From: Heligmosomoides polygyrus polygyrus
Taxonomy: Eukaryota; Nematoda; Chromadorea; Rhabditida; Heligmosomidae
Assembly: GCA_947396885.1 (NCBI GenBank)
Contig: OX377205.1
Coordinates: 62,282,969 to 62,346,968 of the forward strand
Reading direction: 5' to 3'
DNA length: 64,000 nucleotides
Below, piece by piece: positions 33,290 to 44,930 of this stretch. Each line of letters begins with the position of its first letter. Positions within the stretch are counted from its first letter, which is position 1. The translations under genes were made by a program, and so were the position numbers. The notes beneath the pieces were generated by a model, which saw nothing but the letters and a program-made list of their open reading frames with translations, was not told where the DNA came from and did not search any database.

Positions 33290-35998
33290 GAGGGACCGAA
33301 GCGAGGATCCAAGCGTCACTGCCTCAGAGACCGTGTTGTTTGCCAGATGGTGACCAAGGTGCCCCGAATGCATGCGAAAAGCAACTGTAGGACTAATTCT
33401 ACAACCGTAATCGCCAGTTTTAGCGCTGCAATTATGGCAGCTGGGCCGAACAGGTATACTGCTAGTCCTAACAAGGTAACTGTTGCAAACATTGCTATCG
33501 TAGACTTCCAATGTGTAAAAAAGTTGAGAATAGGGAACGCATATGAGGATATACTGATATACTTGTCCACTTGGAGGGGTTGCCTAAATTTTGGCTGATC
33601 GAGAAGATTTCCTCATAAGGGATGGAGTTGTGGTATAGAAGTGTACCGACGAGGGTTACTTTTGAGTTCTTTTCTCCACATTGGAGCGAGCATACTTCTT
33701 CTACGTGAGCCACGTTGTATTCTAGTGCCAAGGATGTTTCATTGTCAGCTGAGCACGGTATTAGAAACGATTGTTCTTTGTACTCCAGTACTACTTCTTG
33801 TGCTTTGCCGGACATACAGTACGCCGTTACTTTCGCTGCTTCGAAGCAGCTGTAGCAACCCGTTACCGCGCTCACGTGTAGGGAACATGGAGTATCTGTC
33901 ACAAGCTCATTTATTTAATTTATTCAAAAATTCCGAGAAGAACAATGTTTCTCAGAATATATTCGTATTGAACGGAACTTTATTTGAACTTACTTTTTAT
34001 TCATATAATCAAATTGAGCTGAGAGAGCTCGATTTGCTTTTTGGTGGAAATGAGGAGTATAACTTCTTCTTCTTCCGTATCCGCTACGATTGTGTTGGAT
34101 GCTGTCAGATTGAGATGAGTTGTTATGATTGGCAGCTTTTTTGTGGAATTTTTCAACTCATGAAATGTGTTTTGTGGGCAAACGCATTGCACTGCTTCTA
34201 CGCCTGTGGTGCATGCGTAGATTAGATTGTTGTGACACTTCCTAAATTGTTTTGTGGCTGTGTGCTAATCTGGACACTTAACGGGAATCTTGAATAGGTT
34301 ATCTAGCATGATGTGCTTTGTTAACGATTGAGCAAATCGTTGTTCGGGAAGTGGAAGCGAACTCTGTTCAAAAATAACCTTCATGTTCCATCCACTCATA
34401 TTAGTTTGCGCCTAGGGTTGTATGTAGCTCTGCGGTAGCTTTCCAGGTGCCGTTGAAAAAAGAAACCTCTACGCTTACGTGTGCTCTGAGGTTTCATGAG
34501 GAGCACTTAAAAATGTGATACACATTGTCGTTGCGAGGCATCTGCGCAATACGGTAAAGCATGCACGCCGGGAGAGACAATACTGGAAGGCAACCGCATG
34601 CTATTCCACGCCACAGGGAGCTACACATAGTGTAGCCAGGATATCTTCCTGCTTCTGCCAGTTCTGGGATAGTTTCATTATGGCCAACGTTACGCGCGCT
34701 TATCCCATAGGCAGGAGCCCATAAAATGGCAACGTTTTTCGTAATACACTTTTGGGGTATCTCTTGTATAAAATAGGGTCTGTTTCTTGCAGGTCTGGCT
34801 TGTTCGCTCAAATCTAATTTTGAGACTACCAATCGTTTTGTTGCGATGCTACAGGTTGATGCATGCCTCCTTATTGAGTTTGTTGAAGAAGAACTCATGC
34901 TCATATTCGAATGTGCAGAAATTTATGTCATTGCAGATGAGCTCCGTATTCTGTCGCATGTGTGTGTGTTGGCAAGAGCTAACACCTGCTGCAAAGAGCA
35001 ACACAGTAATGATAGCAACTGTTACAAATGTGGATGCTTTAAGTGTGAAATGCACCGTTGTAGCGGCGTTATATTTTATTTGCTTTTGGGAAGACCTCTT
35101 TTTGATTATTTTCTTTGCACTAAGGTGTGAAATGCACCGTTGTAGCGGCGTTATATTTTATTTGCATTTGGGAAGACCTCTTTTTGATTATTTTCTTTGC
35201 ACTAAGAAGCATGGATGTTGTGAGCAGCATTACAATTGTTAAGATAACTCCTGCTGTCAGAATTGCTCCGAGTGGTGAGCAGTGTGGATTGCCCAGGAGA
35301 TCTAATGTGAAGACGGTTTTGTCGTGACAGAATGATTGCCTTTCTTTATGAAGGAGAGTTGTATCATTAAAGTGATTGGAGACTGTGACAATGATATCCT
35401 CGTCATGAACAGATGGTGAAAGTATGAAGGACAACGCTCTATTTTCCGTCATGTTCTGGCATGCATTGTTGAAGCAGAGTGTATAGGACTCTGATACCGG
35501 GTTTAGTAAAACGGTTCCTTCTTCACACAGGATCCGCACGGCCCACGATGGCCAGGAGAAGGAGAACAGCGGAGAAAGTAGCGTTTTGGTGAAGATGCTG
35601 ACGTTACTTGTGGTGGTTCGTTCTTCACGCTGTTCTTCATCAGTAGTGTTGTAATACCTGACGTTCTCCTTTGCCCTTCTTGGAAGTGACACACGACGAG
35701 GGGATTGTGCGATGCGCTCTAATTCACTGTTTTTCTTATTTGTCTCGTTGCTGATTTTGGATCCTCGAATCTCAAACGGGATTAGCTTCGACATGGGACG
35801 AAGGGAAATGTCTCCCGATGATGCAAAGATCTTGGCCGTGCTAATTAAACCATCAGATCCTTTTATTAATTCTAATATACGTCCAAGAGGCCAGTTGCTG
35901 CGTGGAACAGGTGCATCCTGTTGCACAAGTACAACTTCGCCCCCTTCTGGATGCAGACGTGAGGAGTGTTTCTTCTGACTTGAAACTGTTTTATGCAT
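33290..35998 (-). pseudogene. env: Envelope gene of element II, left copy, broken
   Basis: The best stretch, 35998-35120, runs from the DUF5641-like Pol tail (GEVVLVQQDAP, NWPLGRILELI, MSKLIPFEIR) straight into a hydrophobic segment and the envelope N-terminus without a break. Env is therefore encoded as a Pol-Env fusion in this family. Further pieces follow in other frames: a cysteine-rich part (34904-34494), a CVCPQNTF block (34192-34001), a GCYSCFEAAKV block (33902-33495) and the C-terminal membrane segment LGLAVYLFGPAAIIAALKLA (near 33480-33430). The general plan matches the element A envelope. An 82-bp direct duplication at 35043-35206 adds a further break in this copy only. Confidence 0.7.
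35043..35206. repeat. 82-bp tandem duplication inside env
   Basis: GTGTGAAATGCACCGTTGTA starts at 35043 and again at 35125, and the whole 82-bp unit is repeated with one base change. The right copy of the segmental duplication has a single unit near 48172. Confidence 0.9.
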
Positions 35999-36037
35999 AT
36001 CGCGGAGTTTTGTTAAATATTCATTTTGCCATTTGGC

Positions 36038-36480
36038 CTAGAAATGGTTTGCCATGTGCTCTGCGAACTGCAGCGCTTCTCTTGCTTGCTTTACCGTTTG
36101 GATTGCTGTGTGTTCGTAAGTTGGATCATTTTGCTCATATTCATCTCCGCTTTGGGGAAGAGCAAATTTTACGTTACCTTGTAGGAAGTCAACAGGACGT
36201 AAGGGGACTGTTGCCACAAAACCGGAGAAGATCACGCTGTTCCGGATCTATGCGAATTTGGGTGAATACTGCCTGTATATCAGCCCTGATGAGTGTTTTA
36301 CACCAACGGCTGACAAGAGGACGTTCTGTATTTCGTTAACAAAACTTTCTCCAGTGTGCATGACATCGTTCAAAGAAAGTTTCCTTTTTGCTTTGGAAGA
36401 GGCGTCGAAAACTATTCTAAGTGGTGTTAGTTTGTCACTTCTCCATACACCTGAATGAGGTAAGTTGAATGTGGTCTAGT
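36038..36480 (-). pseudogene. Pol remnant of element II, left copy: RT start joined to post-integrase region
   Basis: Reading down the minus strand, the RT N-terminal region (around 36450-36260, with a recognisable ADIQAAFTQIRI in the right copy) is followed within a few codons by RPVDFLQGNVKFALPQSG (36200-36150). In element A the latter block comes after the integrase core. The intervening ~2.4 kb of coding sequence is therefore deleted in element II. Confidence 0.75.
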
Positions 36481-37066
36481 CTGCACAGTATCGCTCCGCA
36501 GGAGGGATTTCCTCTATGATGTCATTGGTTCGGTACTCTTCAATAATTTTCTAGTACAATAGTTTTTGATCATGGTGGCTTTTGTGAAACGTATAAAGAG
36601 CGTTTAAGCGCGAAGCCGCCACATTGTAATTGTGTTCTAAGTCCACCACGTTGTCTTTTAACGGAAACGGTGCTGTGATTGCACCTACTTTAATAGTGAT
36701 GCGATTATCAAAACTTCATGTATCGTAAGGGGTGTCGTTTGTTTTGTACTCATCTGTGGATATGCCCATTCCCTCAAGTCCGTACATATCACATAGCTCC
36801 TGCTTTATGTCAACTGTCTGCGGGCATGCTACTACAGAGAGCTGAGAACGAGGATTGTTTCCTTTCGCCGCGATTGAGCATCCGAACAGTGCTGGGCTGA
36901 AAATAGAGTTTTGCGCAAGCAGCCCTGATGGTAGTCTAACGGGAGGGCTGTTCAACATAACTACTTGCTCGTACGATCCAACTCCAATGAGAATGGAGGG
37001 TTTAACGAATTCACCGTTTATAATGGTGTTTGAGAGGAAAATGCTATTGTCTCTCAGGAATTGCAC

Positions 37067-38237
37067 GTTTGAAACAGGGATGAGCGGATTAACCGTTATC
37101 CGTTATCCGGTTTCCGGTGGGTTTTGGCCTATCCGTGTTGTTGTCCGTTATCCGGAATTTTTCGCCGGATAAAGAACAACAAAATGTGGCAAGTTTGTGA
37201 TTACTTAGTTGAATACAAGGACAATTTTGAAAAGATCATTTTGTGTTTTTTCACTGGCAGTCGAGAAAGGCTTGCAATGCCACGTCGGGGCCTTCTCAGA
37301 GTTCTCAATGCTATAATTAGACTAGACTATCTAATTTCTCATAGCGCGTATTGAAATGCTGAACACTGCCTTGTTCATTTCTATTTGTGAGGTTTTCACC
37401 AAAATTCCCTCTAGCATAATGTACGATCTGGAAAAAAACAGTCGATCAGTGGAGAAAAGGACAAACTTCCATATGAACTACTTCGTTTTAAGGATGTGCC
37501 AGATACTCCGCATCTACACTACCTTTTAGCGCTTTTTGAAACTTGGCGCTAGCAGCAAATTACAGTTTACCATTTCTAAAACAATAGAGAGGGTTTTATT
37601 CGATCTGAGCAAGAATTAGTGTTAAATTTGATTGGGGAGTGAACAAAAGGCGACTCTTTTTAACGACCGCCCCACCCAAGCCCAGAAGTTCCCGTGGGAT
37701 CTATCCATAGTGACCTCACTGCAGCTGAAAAACATGAATAAAGAATATAAGACGAAGGTAGTGCCGAATGCGACACACATTCTACTTTTACGTGATATGC
37801 TGGAGGCAATTTTAATGCTTATTTGACCAATGACTTGCGGTGGTCAGCCGATGGACAATTCAGTGCATTATCTTGTCCGGACAAGCCTGGTACCATCGAG
37901 CCCGAAAGGATGGAAGGCTTGGTTGACCTGGAGGGGAAATCCGAACGAAGAACATTGAGTCGGAGAGCATGCGTCAGGCGGTACTTCCGACTGCACTACC
38001 ACATGACTTGAAGAAAAACACCAATAAGAATGTTATAAGTGGCTTATTTGACATGTGACATGGACAGTGTTACAACTACCGACCTTCCATTGGAGAAAGA
38101 ATAGTTTAAAACTAGTTTTAATTTTTGTTGTTTGTTTGGTATCCGTTTTTCCGTTATCCGGGCATTTTTAGGCAAAATTGTCGTTATCCGTTAACCGGGT
38201 TTCAAACTTTTATTATCCGCTCATCCCTGGTCTGAAA
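37067..38237. mobile_element. hAT-like non-autonomous transposon, 1155 bp
   Basis: Terminal inverted repeats CAGGGATGAGCGGAT (from 37075) and its complement (to 38229) are flanked by 8-bp target copies GTTTGAAA (37067-37074) and GTCTGAAA (38230-38237). The right duplication copy has the empty site, GTCTGAAA once, near 50127. Subterminal GTTATCCG motifs are repeated at both ends. An 8-bp duplication and CAGGG ends are hAT hallmarks. No transposase is encoded. A minus-strand SINE lies inside it at 37823-38000. Confidence 0.88.
37823..38000 (-). mobile_element. tRNA-headed SINE inside the hAT-like element
   Basis: On the minus strand it starts with GTAGTGCAGTCGGAAGTACC and continues with CGTTCGGATTTCCC, AACCAAGCCTTCCATCC, GGTACCAGGCTTGTCC and GACCACCGCAAGTCATTG, matching 59800-59980. 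The A-box and B-box regions are recognisable. The 3' part is truncated. Confidence 0.75.
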
Positions 38238-38510
38238 CCGTTAGCTTGGCTGCTGGATAGGCATTTGTGAGCACTGCTTTGGTGCTGAGTGTGAGTGAAA
38301 TGGTATTACTGAAACGTGTTCTGAAAACCGCTGATGTTTGTTGGGTCATATATGTCTCACTGTTACCTCCAATGCCATGCATTATGCATTGATAAGGTTC
38401 ACCTGGTTGTAGTCCCAACGCGTTGGCTACACTGGCTTCAATTAGATTGCATTGAGTTCCTAAGTCTAGAAATTTTTCAAAGGAGTGCGATTGTTTCTTA
38501 TCTGAGCTTC
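38230..38510 (-). pseudogene. Aspartic protease region of element II, left copy
   Basis: It is homologous to the 217-aa right-copy frame at 50419-49766. In this copy a stop near 38460 and the hAT-like insertion at 37075 break it. The remainder (37066-36716) continues on the far side of the insertion. Confidence 0.7.
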
Positions 38511-38559
38511 GCTGGTCATAAGAAGGAGCTGTTTTTTGGTGATTCTGTCCTCCGTTACA

Positions 38560-40174
38560 TTGGAGAAACTCGCTATAGTGTTTTCCTTATGTTCGTGTGT
38601 TGCAGATGGTTGGTTTTTATCCACGACAGTACAGTTGGATTGGCTGCTGCTGGTACTAACTTCAGTAGGCTTGGTTTTTTTCTTTTGAGTAGTAGAGAAA
38701 AGAAGCTGACTATTTTCTGGTCGATTACCCCTTTCCTTAGATTGTCGGACGTCCTCTTTAGTGGATAGTGTGATGTTGTAATCACTTTGCATTTGGGGCA
38801 ACTTCTGAGAGTGCAGTCATGGCTCCTGTGGTCCAGTGCAAAGCATTTCCAACATGCTGACTGACCCCTCAGTGCGTTTCTGCGATCGAATGCGGTCCGA
38901 AAAGTACGACACTCCTTGGTTTGATGGTTGGATCTGCGGCAAAACAGGCATTGTTCTGCCGCAGATGGTTTCGGGCGTCGTGAAGGGTCGGTATTGCATA
39001 ATTATTTTCCCCTCAGCGATTTGAATTGGCGCTTGAAGCGCGCTCTGGAAGAAACTTCCTCACCGAGCTCCTCCAGCAGTATGCCTACGGTCAACTGCGA
39101 GCCTTGTCTTTCCCTTTTCATACAGTCTTTTATAATTTTATAAGCAAATCTTGCAAGAATAGTGTCTATCCATAATGGATCGTGCCTTTTCCTTACGTCG
39201 TATCGTGTGGTGACGATTTGGAACACGGATCATTGACCTTTTCGACAGTTCCGACACATTTTTCGCCCCTGTGTTGGCGGCTGGTAGCGCCAGTAGGCGC
39301 TGTACGATCTGTGACCTGTTGTTCCCTTTGTTTCCGTATTTTTTTGTGAAGCACGTCCACAGTCAGGTTGTAATTGGAAGCCTGGGATGCTTTTGATGGC
39401 ATTTTGTGTCTTTCAGTTTATTGCGTCCTTAAGGTAGAGAATTTTCTCCAATTCTCCTAGTTGTGCATTTTGATCGACTACGAGAGAATATGCGTCCCAG
39501 AATTCATCCCATGAATCGTCTTCTCCGTCAAAATGCGGTAGTTTGATTTGTGAGTACTTGATCTTTAACGTCGGCGATAGTACCATCTGTTATGGGTCTT
39601 GCTCATATGGTTCAAGATCCGAGTGGGCCGTCATGTGCTGGTACGTCGGCGGTCGGTTACTTTGAAGTAGACCACATGGATCGATTTCCTCATATGCGTC
39701 CCAACTGTCGAGGTCTCTTCTGCTTTCGGGACCGTTCCGGACAAGTGGGATACGAGTAATTTGCAGCATTTCCCATTGAGTCTGCATTTCCCGCGTTCTG
39801 GTTTTTAGAGCCATCACTGTTTTCGCTTCTTGCTTGAGTGAGCGGAAATTAACTTTATCTTTGAGTAGTGTTTGTTTGTTTGTTTGTTTATGTTCTTCTA
39901 TTTCTGCTAACATTTCATTTTCTCTCCTTTTAAGGCCTCTGAATAGGTGCTCATTATGCTCTGGTAGACATCTTGCTTTGCTGACCATTTTCTTTCGATG
40001 TTTTCCAGTGCCGTTTGCAGTTCACGTAGTCTTTCCTGACAGTAGACTTGTATTTTTTTGATCCTCTGTGGGTGGTTTATTAGGCTCTGTGGTGGCCTTA
40101 TGATATTCAATCACTTCTTTGAGGATAGTCGATTCATCCTCCAGAGATTGGAAGAGAAGGGTAATTTTACTCAT
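38560..40174 (-). pseudogene. Gag of element II, left copy, broken
   Basis: The likely start is the ATG at 40174. Coiled-coil-rich frames follow (40110-39907 and 39988-39590), then the DUF1759-like domain and the zinc-knuckle region (around 38950-38750), in several frames. Stops near 39600 and 39410 and other shifts prevent a full product. Confidence 0.75.
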
Positions 40175-40316
40175 AAAAAATTATTCAGCGTTGAGTTTCT
40201 TTTTGTCTGTAGAAAATCAGCGGTTCTTAGCCTTATGAGGGAGAACAACCTGATTTGAAGATGCCACGCGGGACTTTATTATTGGTGCTTGTCAAATGGC
40301 CGATCTTCAGAAATGT

Positions 40317-40588
40317 TGTGTGGGCTTCCGTTGCCTCTAACACAAAATTGATTAATAATCCGTTTATTCGTAATTGTACAATTAAAGGCGAGCTACAAGA
40401 GCGGAGAAACTCAGCAAGACTGAGACCACGTGGGCGGTCCTTCTAGAATACAAAGGAGAATCTTGTACTTTCTGTTTTCAAGGAAGAAGACACTGTGGGC
40501 GAACTGTGAATGCACTATTTTTGTCCGTCTGAGGTCTCGCGGGTGTGAACTCTTGAAAACGTAGCGGCAGCTGGTGCTTGCCGCGACA
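40317..40588 (-). repeat. Element II 5' LTR, left copy
   Basis: In plus orientation it runs from TGTGTGGGCTTCCG to CCGCGACA, followed by the target copy CGGTG. It differs from 31810-32075 at sites that also separate the two LTRs of the right copy. Confidence 0.87.
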
Positions 40589-40593
40589 CGGTG

Positions 40594-41530
40594 TCTAAAT
40601 CGTACTGTCGACCATCTCAAAAATCTGACATTCAGTTTGATAGGATTCGGACGATGATTGGTGGGATAACTTCTAACCGACAAGTTAGCCTGCTAAGAGC
40701 TCTTTACAAGAGTTCCATCCATCGACAAGGAATTTTCTGGAAGAAAATCAGCGAAATTTTGCAAATGGCCACGAATGCTTGTGTAGTTTTAAGTGCTGTG
40801 GTATCGTCTACTCTAGAAGTGCATAGTGTGCGGTGCAACTTCGAAATCGGAATGCTATGGAGTTGTAATTATAGCATAGACGATACGATACAGGAGCATG
40901 TCTATCCTACAGATTGTCTACGAGGCGCATCGAGATATCATATTGTCCAAGCCGCTATGTTGGCTTCCGTGCCTTTTCAGGAACAAGGAGGTCGAGAATT
41001 CATGTACTGCAACCGAGCCCGCTCGCTTTTAGGAAAAGATAGATCCTATCGCTTACAGCGCACAGTAAACGCATTATTCCTTGCCTGCACACTTTACGAT
41101 CAAAGCCCGTACTTTTATAAATTGGTGCGCAATCTGCATTGAAATAGGCTTAGTCTATGCGATAAGCTAAGCGGTAGGCTTAGGACACGTGAGCATTGTA
41201 AACCGCTGTTTTATTCTTCAAAGTATTTCGAGATATTTTTGCTGCGGTGTGCATGACAATTTCGTATCTATTATGCGAGGGTTGTGGCTAAGGCACTAGT
41301 GTAATTCAAGAATGCTTGCTTTAGAAGAAGATGGGCAGCAGAGTGTCTACGGATCAGCTGACCTGTCATGACTCGTTGGAAGCATGTGAGTACTTACCTT
41401 GCTTTTCACATCCACATACTACATAGTAAAGCGCCTAGTGTATAAACTACGAAGAAGGTTAACGAGATCACCGTGGAGCAGGGTCAAGCGTAAGGTTCGG
41501 GAATCAAAGGGGTGGGGCGCACTCTCTCGG
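40594..41530 (+). other. Duplicated flank with an unrecognised open frame
   Basis: This is pre-insertion flank of element II and is repeated at 52495-53400. A plus-strand frame from 40594 to about 41142 (no ATG at its beginning) is open for some 180 codons. The right copy lacks about 54 bases near 52685, which shifts the frame. No motif is recognised. It may be chance or an old repeat. Confidence 0.4.
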
Positions 41531-41559
41531 TTTTTGGCAGAGGATTCTCTCCAATTTCA

Positions 41560-43662
41560 GGTAAGAAATGGATCTGGATATTAAACTTTTTTAATGCTGA
41601 TTGTTGTACAGTGAAAAATAAAGATTTTCTGTCCGCATACTTAGTCAATGAGAGGTTTTCAATTTTTTCAGATTTTTCCAGGATGTCATGGACACGGCAG
41701 TTTTTAACCTGAAAAAGTGACATCAACTTCCAAAATTGCAATCTATAAAATTTCAAGTGTTAATTACTGAGGACGACCTAAGTGCATTCGCTACAAGAAT
41801 TTTGAAGTGCTTTTCGAATCGATGGTGAAATAGAAACGAAAGACCTGTCACGAAAATAACTCTCTTTTTTGCAGCGAACAGCATCAGAAAGCAAAATCGT
41901 TCACTATAAAATTTTAAGCTCATTTGACCACAGTGATAAAACCTTCTTTTCCTGAAACGATCTTCTATATGATCACGCGTCCCGATTTCGCATCATTTGC
42001 TAGAAATGTCGAAGCCCAAATCACTCGGAAGCTGTTTCATGTTTTTAGAACCTGCTTTCTAAAGCATAGAATCTACATTTACTAAGCTTCGTGAACTTTT
42101 GAGAGGCACCAGAAATTCTCCGAGTCATGGCAGTTTACGTACGGCTACTGCGTTTTTTCATTGATCCCAACTGAACTATGGATGGACTCCTCGCGGAAAA
42201 AAGTTCTACCTTCTGAAGAAAAAAGTATCAGAGAGTGAAACTGTACGTGATTATTGTACAGTAAAAAAAAAACAGCAATCTTCGATGATTAGAGCGAAGT
42301 GTATTCAAAAATTTTCGTTTTTCCTTGAAAAATAAATCTTTTCTACCTGAAACTGACCTCCTATGCAGTTGAAAATTTTCCACTAAAAGTTTTAATTTAT
42401 GATGAATGCACAGTGAAAAAACCATGATTTTCTGAATCGAACAGGTTGGATCGACCTTTGGTCGATTTGGCTCCGACGTCATTGGAGCGGCAAAATTGCA
42501 CATTCATTAAATTTATCATAAATTGGTAAGTTTTTTAAAGTTCGAAAAAGCCAAGTTTTTTGAAAACTAGAGGAAATATGCTTTTTGCGACATAAGAAGA
42601 AGCGTTCAAGAATAAGGTCTTCATGCGGGGCGGGTAGGGTTCAATTTCTGACCAAAAAAAATTGAAAAGATTTTGAATAATTAATCATAAGTCGGTAAGT
42701 TTTTTGAATTTTCAAAAAACCACAAATCTTTTTAAAACTAGAAAAATGTGCTTTCTTACTACGTATAAATCATTTTTGAAGAAAGAAAATTCATGCGGGG
42801 CGAGGGTTCGATTTCTTAAATACTTGCCAAAAATCGAATCCCCCGCCCCGGCATGAAGATCCCCTTTTCAAGAAAGACTTATACATTGTGAGAAAGCGCT
42901 CTAGTTTTCAAAAAGTTCTTGGCTTTCTTGAATTTCCAAACACTTGCCGAGTTATGATTAATTATTTAAAATCTTTTCATTTTTTTTGGTCAGAAAGACC
43001 TACTCTTGAACGATGCTTCCTATGTCGCAAAAGCATATTTCTTCTAGTTTTCAAAAAGACCTAGGCTTCTTCAAACTTTGAAAAACTTACCGATTTATGA
43101 TAATTTTTGTGATCGTGCAATTTTGTCGCTCCAATGACGTCGGAGACAAATCGACCTGAGGTTCGATTCAGAAAATCATGGTTTTTTCACTGTGCATTCA
43201 TCATGAATTGAAACTTTTAGTGGGAAATTTTCAACTGCATAGGAGGCCAGTTTTAAGTAGAAAAGATTTATCTTTTCAGGAAAATCAAAAAGTTTCGAAT
43301 ACAATTCGCTCTATTCATCGAAGATTACTGCAAAGAAGCCTGTTTTTTTACTGTGCAATAATCACGACCTAAGGCACAGTTTCGCTCTCTGATGCTTTTT
43401 TCTTCAGAAGGTAGATTTTTTCCGCGAGAAGTCCATCTCTCAGTTGCGTTTCCGTCGACGATTCGAAGAGTGCCTCAAAAATTTTTGTATGGAGATGTAT
43501 CATGTCATCCTTAGCAATTAACACTCGAATCTTTATAGGGTACAATTTCTGATGCAGATGTTGAACCTTCAGCTAGAAGTGCAGGTGTCGTATGCATGAG
43601 AACCTTGGAAAATCTGAAAAGATGAAGTCGTTGCGGTTACTTCGGAAACTACTGGCAAAGTT
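41560..43662. repeat. Palindromic repeat family, copy B (about 2.1 kb)
   Basis: The two arms (about 41640-42825 and 42835-43640) are imperfect inverted copies around a GC-rich centre near 42830. For example, the block at 42345-42440 with CAGTTGAAAATTTTCC reappears inverted at 43165-43255. It lacks about 90 bases present in copy C near 53415-53505. It has no coding capacity. Confidence 0.88.
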
Positions 43663-43983
43663 GTTAGTGTTTTGCTTTGTGCCGTTCGAGGTTGTTATGG
43701 TGGATGTTTATTGCCAGGCCTAACGTTTCGACGCTTCCGTCTTCCTCAGAGGCCTGAACGTGGTGCAAATATTAGATATGCGATTTACCCCATCAAGCGC
43801 TAGCCCCACTCTAGCGGTTCCGCTTCCTTAGAGAAACCACCCATGAAAGCTCACTCAAAGAGGGATAAACTTACGTCAGATCCACCAAAGGAGCCGCAGC
43901 TCTCTGTTAGTACGACCGGGCGAATGAGACCTACTGTACAGCGACGGATAGAACGGATAACGACCTGCACATGCGCCCTTTCC
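43663..43983 (-). mobile_element. Penelope-like 3' end fragment (43690-43765) and unassigned sequence
   Basis: On the minus strand CTGAGGAAGACGGAAGCGTC, GAAACGTTAGGCCTGGCAAT and AAACATCCACC follow one another, the recurring 3'-end design of Penelope-like elements in this window. It lies directly after the breakpoint of the segmental duplication. 43770-43983 is unassigned. Confidence 0.5.
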
Positions 43984-44183
43984 NNNNNNNNNNNNNNNNN
44001 NNNNNNNNNNNNNNNNNNNNNNNNNNNNNNNNNNNNNNNNNNNNNNNNNNNNNNNNNNNNNNNNNNNNNNNNNNNNNNNNNNNNNNNNNNNNNNNNNNNN
44101 NNNNNNNNNNNNNNNNNNNNNNNNNNNNNNNNNNNNNNNNNNNNNNNNNNNNNNNNNNNNNNNNNNNNNNNNNNNNNNNNNNN
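43984..44183. other. Assembly gap (200 N)
   Basis: An exact 200-base N run in the spacer between the two copies of the segmental duplication. Repeats on both sides probably caused it. Confidence 0.98.
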
Positions 44184-44852
44184 CATGGCGCACTCCAAAG
44201 GCTCGCTGGACAGCCTTGGAGCAATTCCTGAGTAGGGCGGCAAGAAGTTTCTGATAAAACTCCCCAAACGCTCAGTCTACATGCTGTCCCCCCCCCCCCC
44301 TCGATTGAAAGGTTCGATTCTGTATGCATTGTTCACGGCGCACACCAAAGTTTCGTTGGGACAGAATGGAGCTAATCCTGAGTGGGGTGGCGGGGAATTT
44401 CTGATAACATTCTCCAAACGGTTCGAAATAGTCTTGAAAACGTCGCAGTTCCCAATGAGAGAAGATAGAAGCGCAGAGGAGATGCGCTCGCCCACTCGAT
44501 TGATAGGTTAGGTTCTGTATGCATTGTGCACGGCGCACTCTCGGGGCATTCGTGGCATGACAGAGCACTGGCGACATAGGCCATCTTGGACATACTCCGA
44601 AAGCACGCATATCCTGGGAAATAAGCTGCTCTAATCTCCCGTCCAGCCAATTTTGGACCACCCACGGCGAAAATACGGGTGTTCCGGTAAAGTTTTACAC
44701 ACATTTGTATAGATCTCGAAGAGGCGAATCGAATGGTACCAACCGTTATTCAAGAAACCTAAATCTGAAGGAGTTATGAGTGTGCGACGCTTTGCGACGC
44801 TATGTTGGCGTTTTTTCGCCCACTTTTGACCGTGCGGCGCGAGCGGTATTGT
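44184..44852. repeat. Irregular tandem repeat next to the gap, then spacer
   Basis: GGCGCAC-CCAAAG starts at 44187 and 44337, and a related GGCGCACTC at 44532. CTCGATTGAWAGGTT starts at about 44300 and 44495, and TTTCTGATAA-A-CTCCAAACG occurs twice. The spacing is 150-195 bases. The array probably continues into the gap. 44600-44852 shows no gene. Confidence 0.6.
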
Positions 44853-44930
44853 ACATGCTCGAGCAGTGGACGAAATACGCAACTAAACTAATGCCTTACC
44901 CTCGACAGCACCTTGAAGGTGTAACCGGTG

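Larger units (their letters stand above)
31810..40588 (-). mobile_element. BEL/Pao element II, left copy, internally deleted
   Basis: The ends are LTRs at 31810-32075 and 40317-40588, with target duplications CGATG (31805-31809) and CGGTG (40589-40593). The minus-strand order is gag, knuckles, protease, a short piece of RT, then directly the post-integrase Pol tail, envelope and a zinc-knuckle ORF. RT catalytic palm, RNase H and integrase are gone. The junction lies near 36220-36250. Frames are broken in most genes. It is non-autonomous. Confidence 0.9.
31731..43662. repeat. Tandem segmental duplication, left copy (11.9 kb)
   Basis: From ACATGCTCGAGCAGTGG at 31731 to CTACTGGCAAAGTT at 43662 the sequence is collinear with 44853-55613. 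It holds element II, an unrecognised flank and palindrome B. It is longer than the right copy mainly because of a 1155-bp hAT-like insertion. Confidence 0.92.

Noticed and set aside
33275..36458. Plus-strand frames opposite the element II envelope
   Set aside because: They are antisense shadows of the minus-strand retroelement genes, which carry the recognisable motifs.
43843..44329. Frames crossing the second N run
   Set aside because: Same artefact of the gap.
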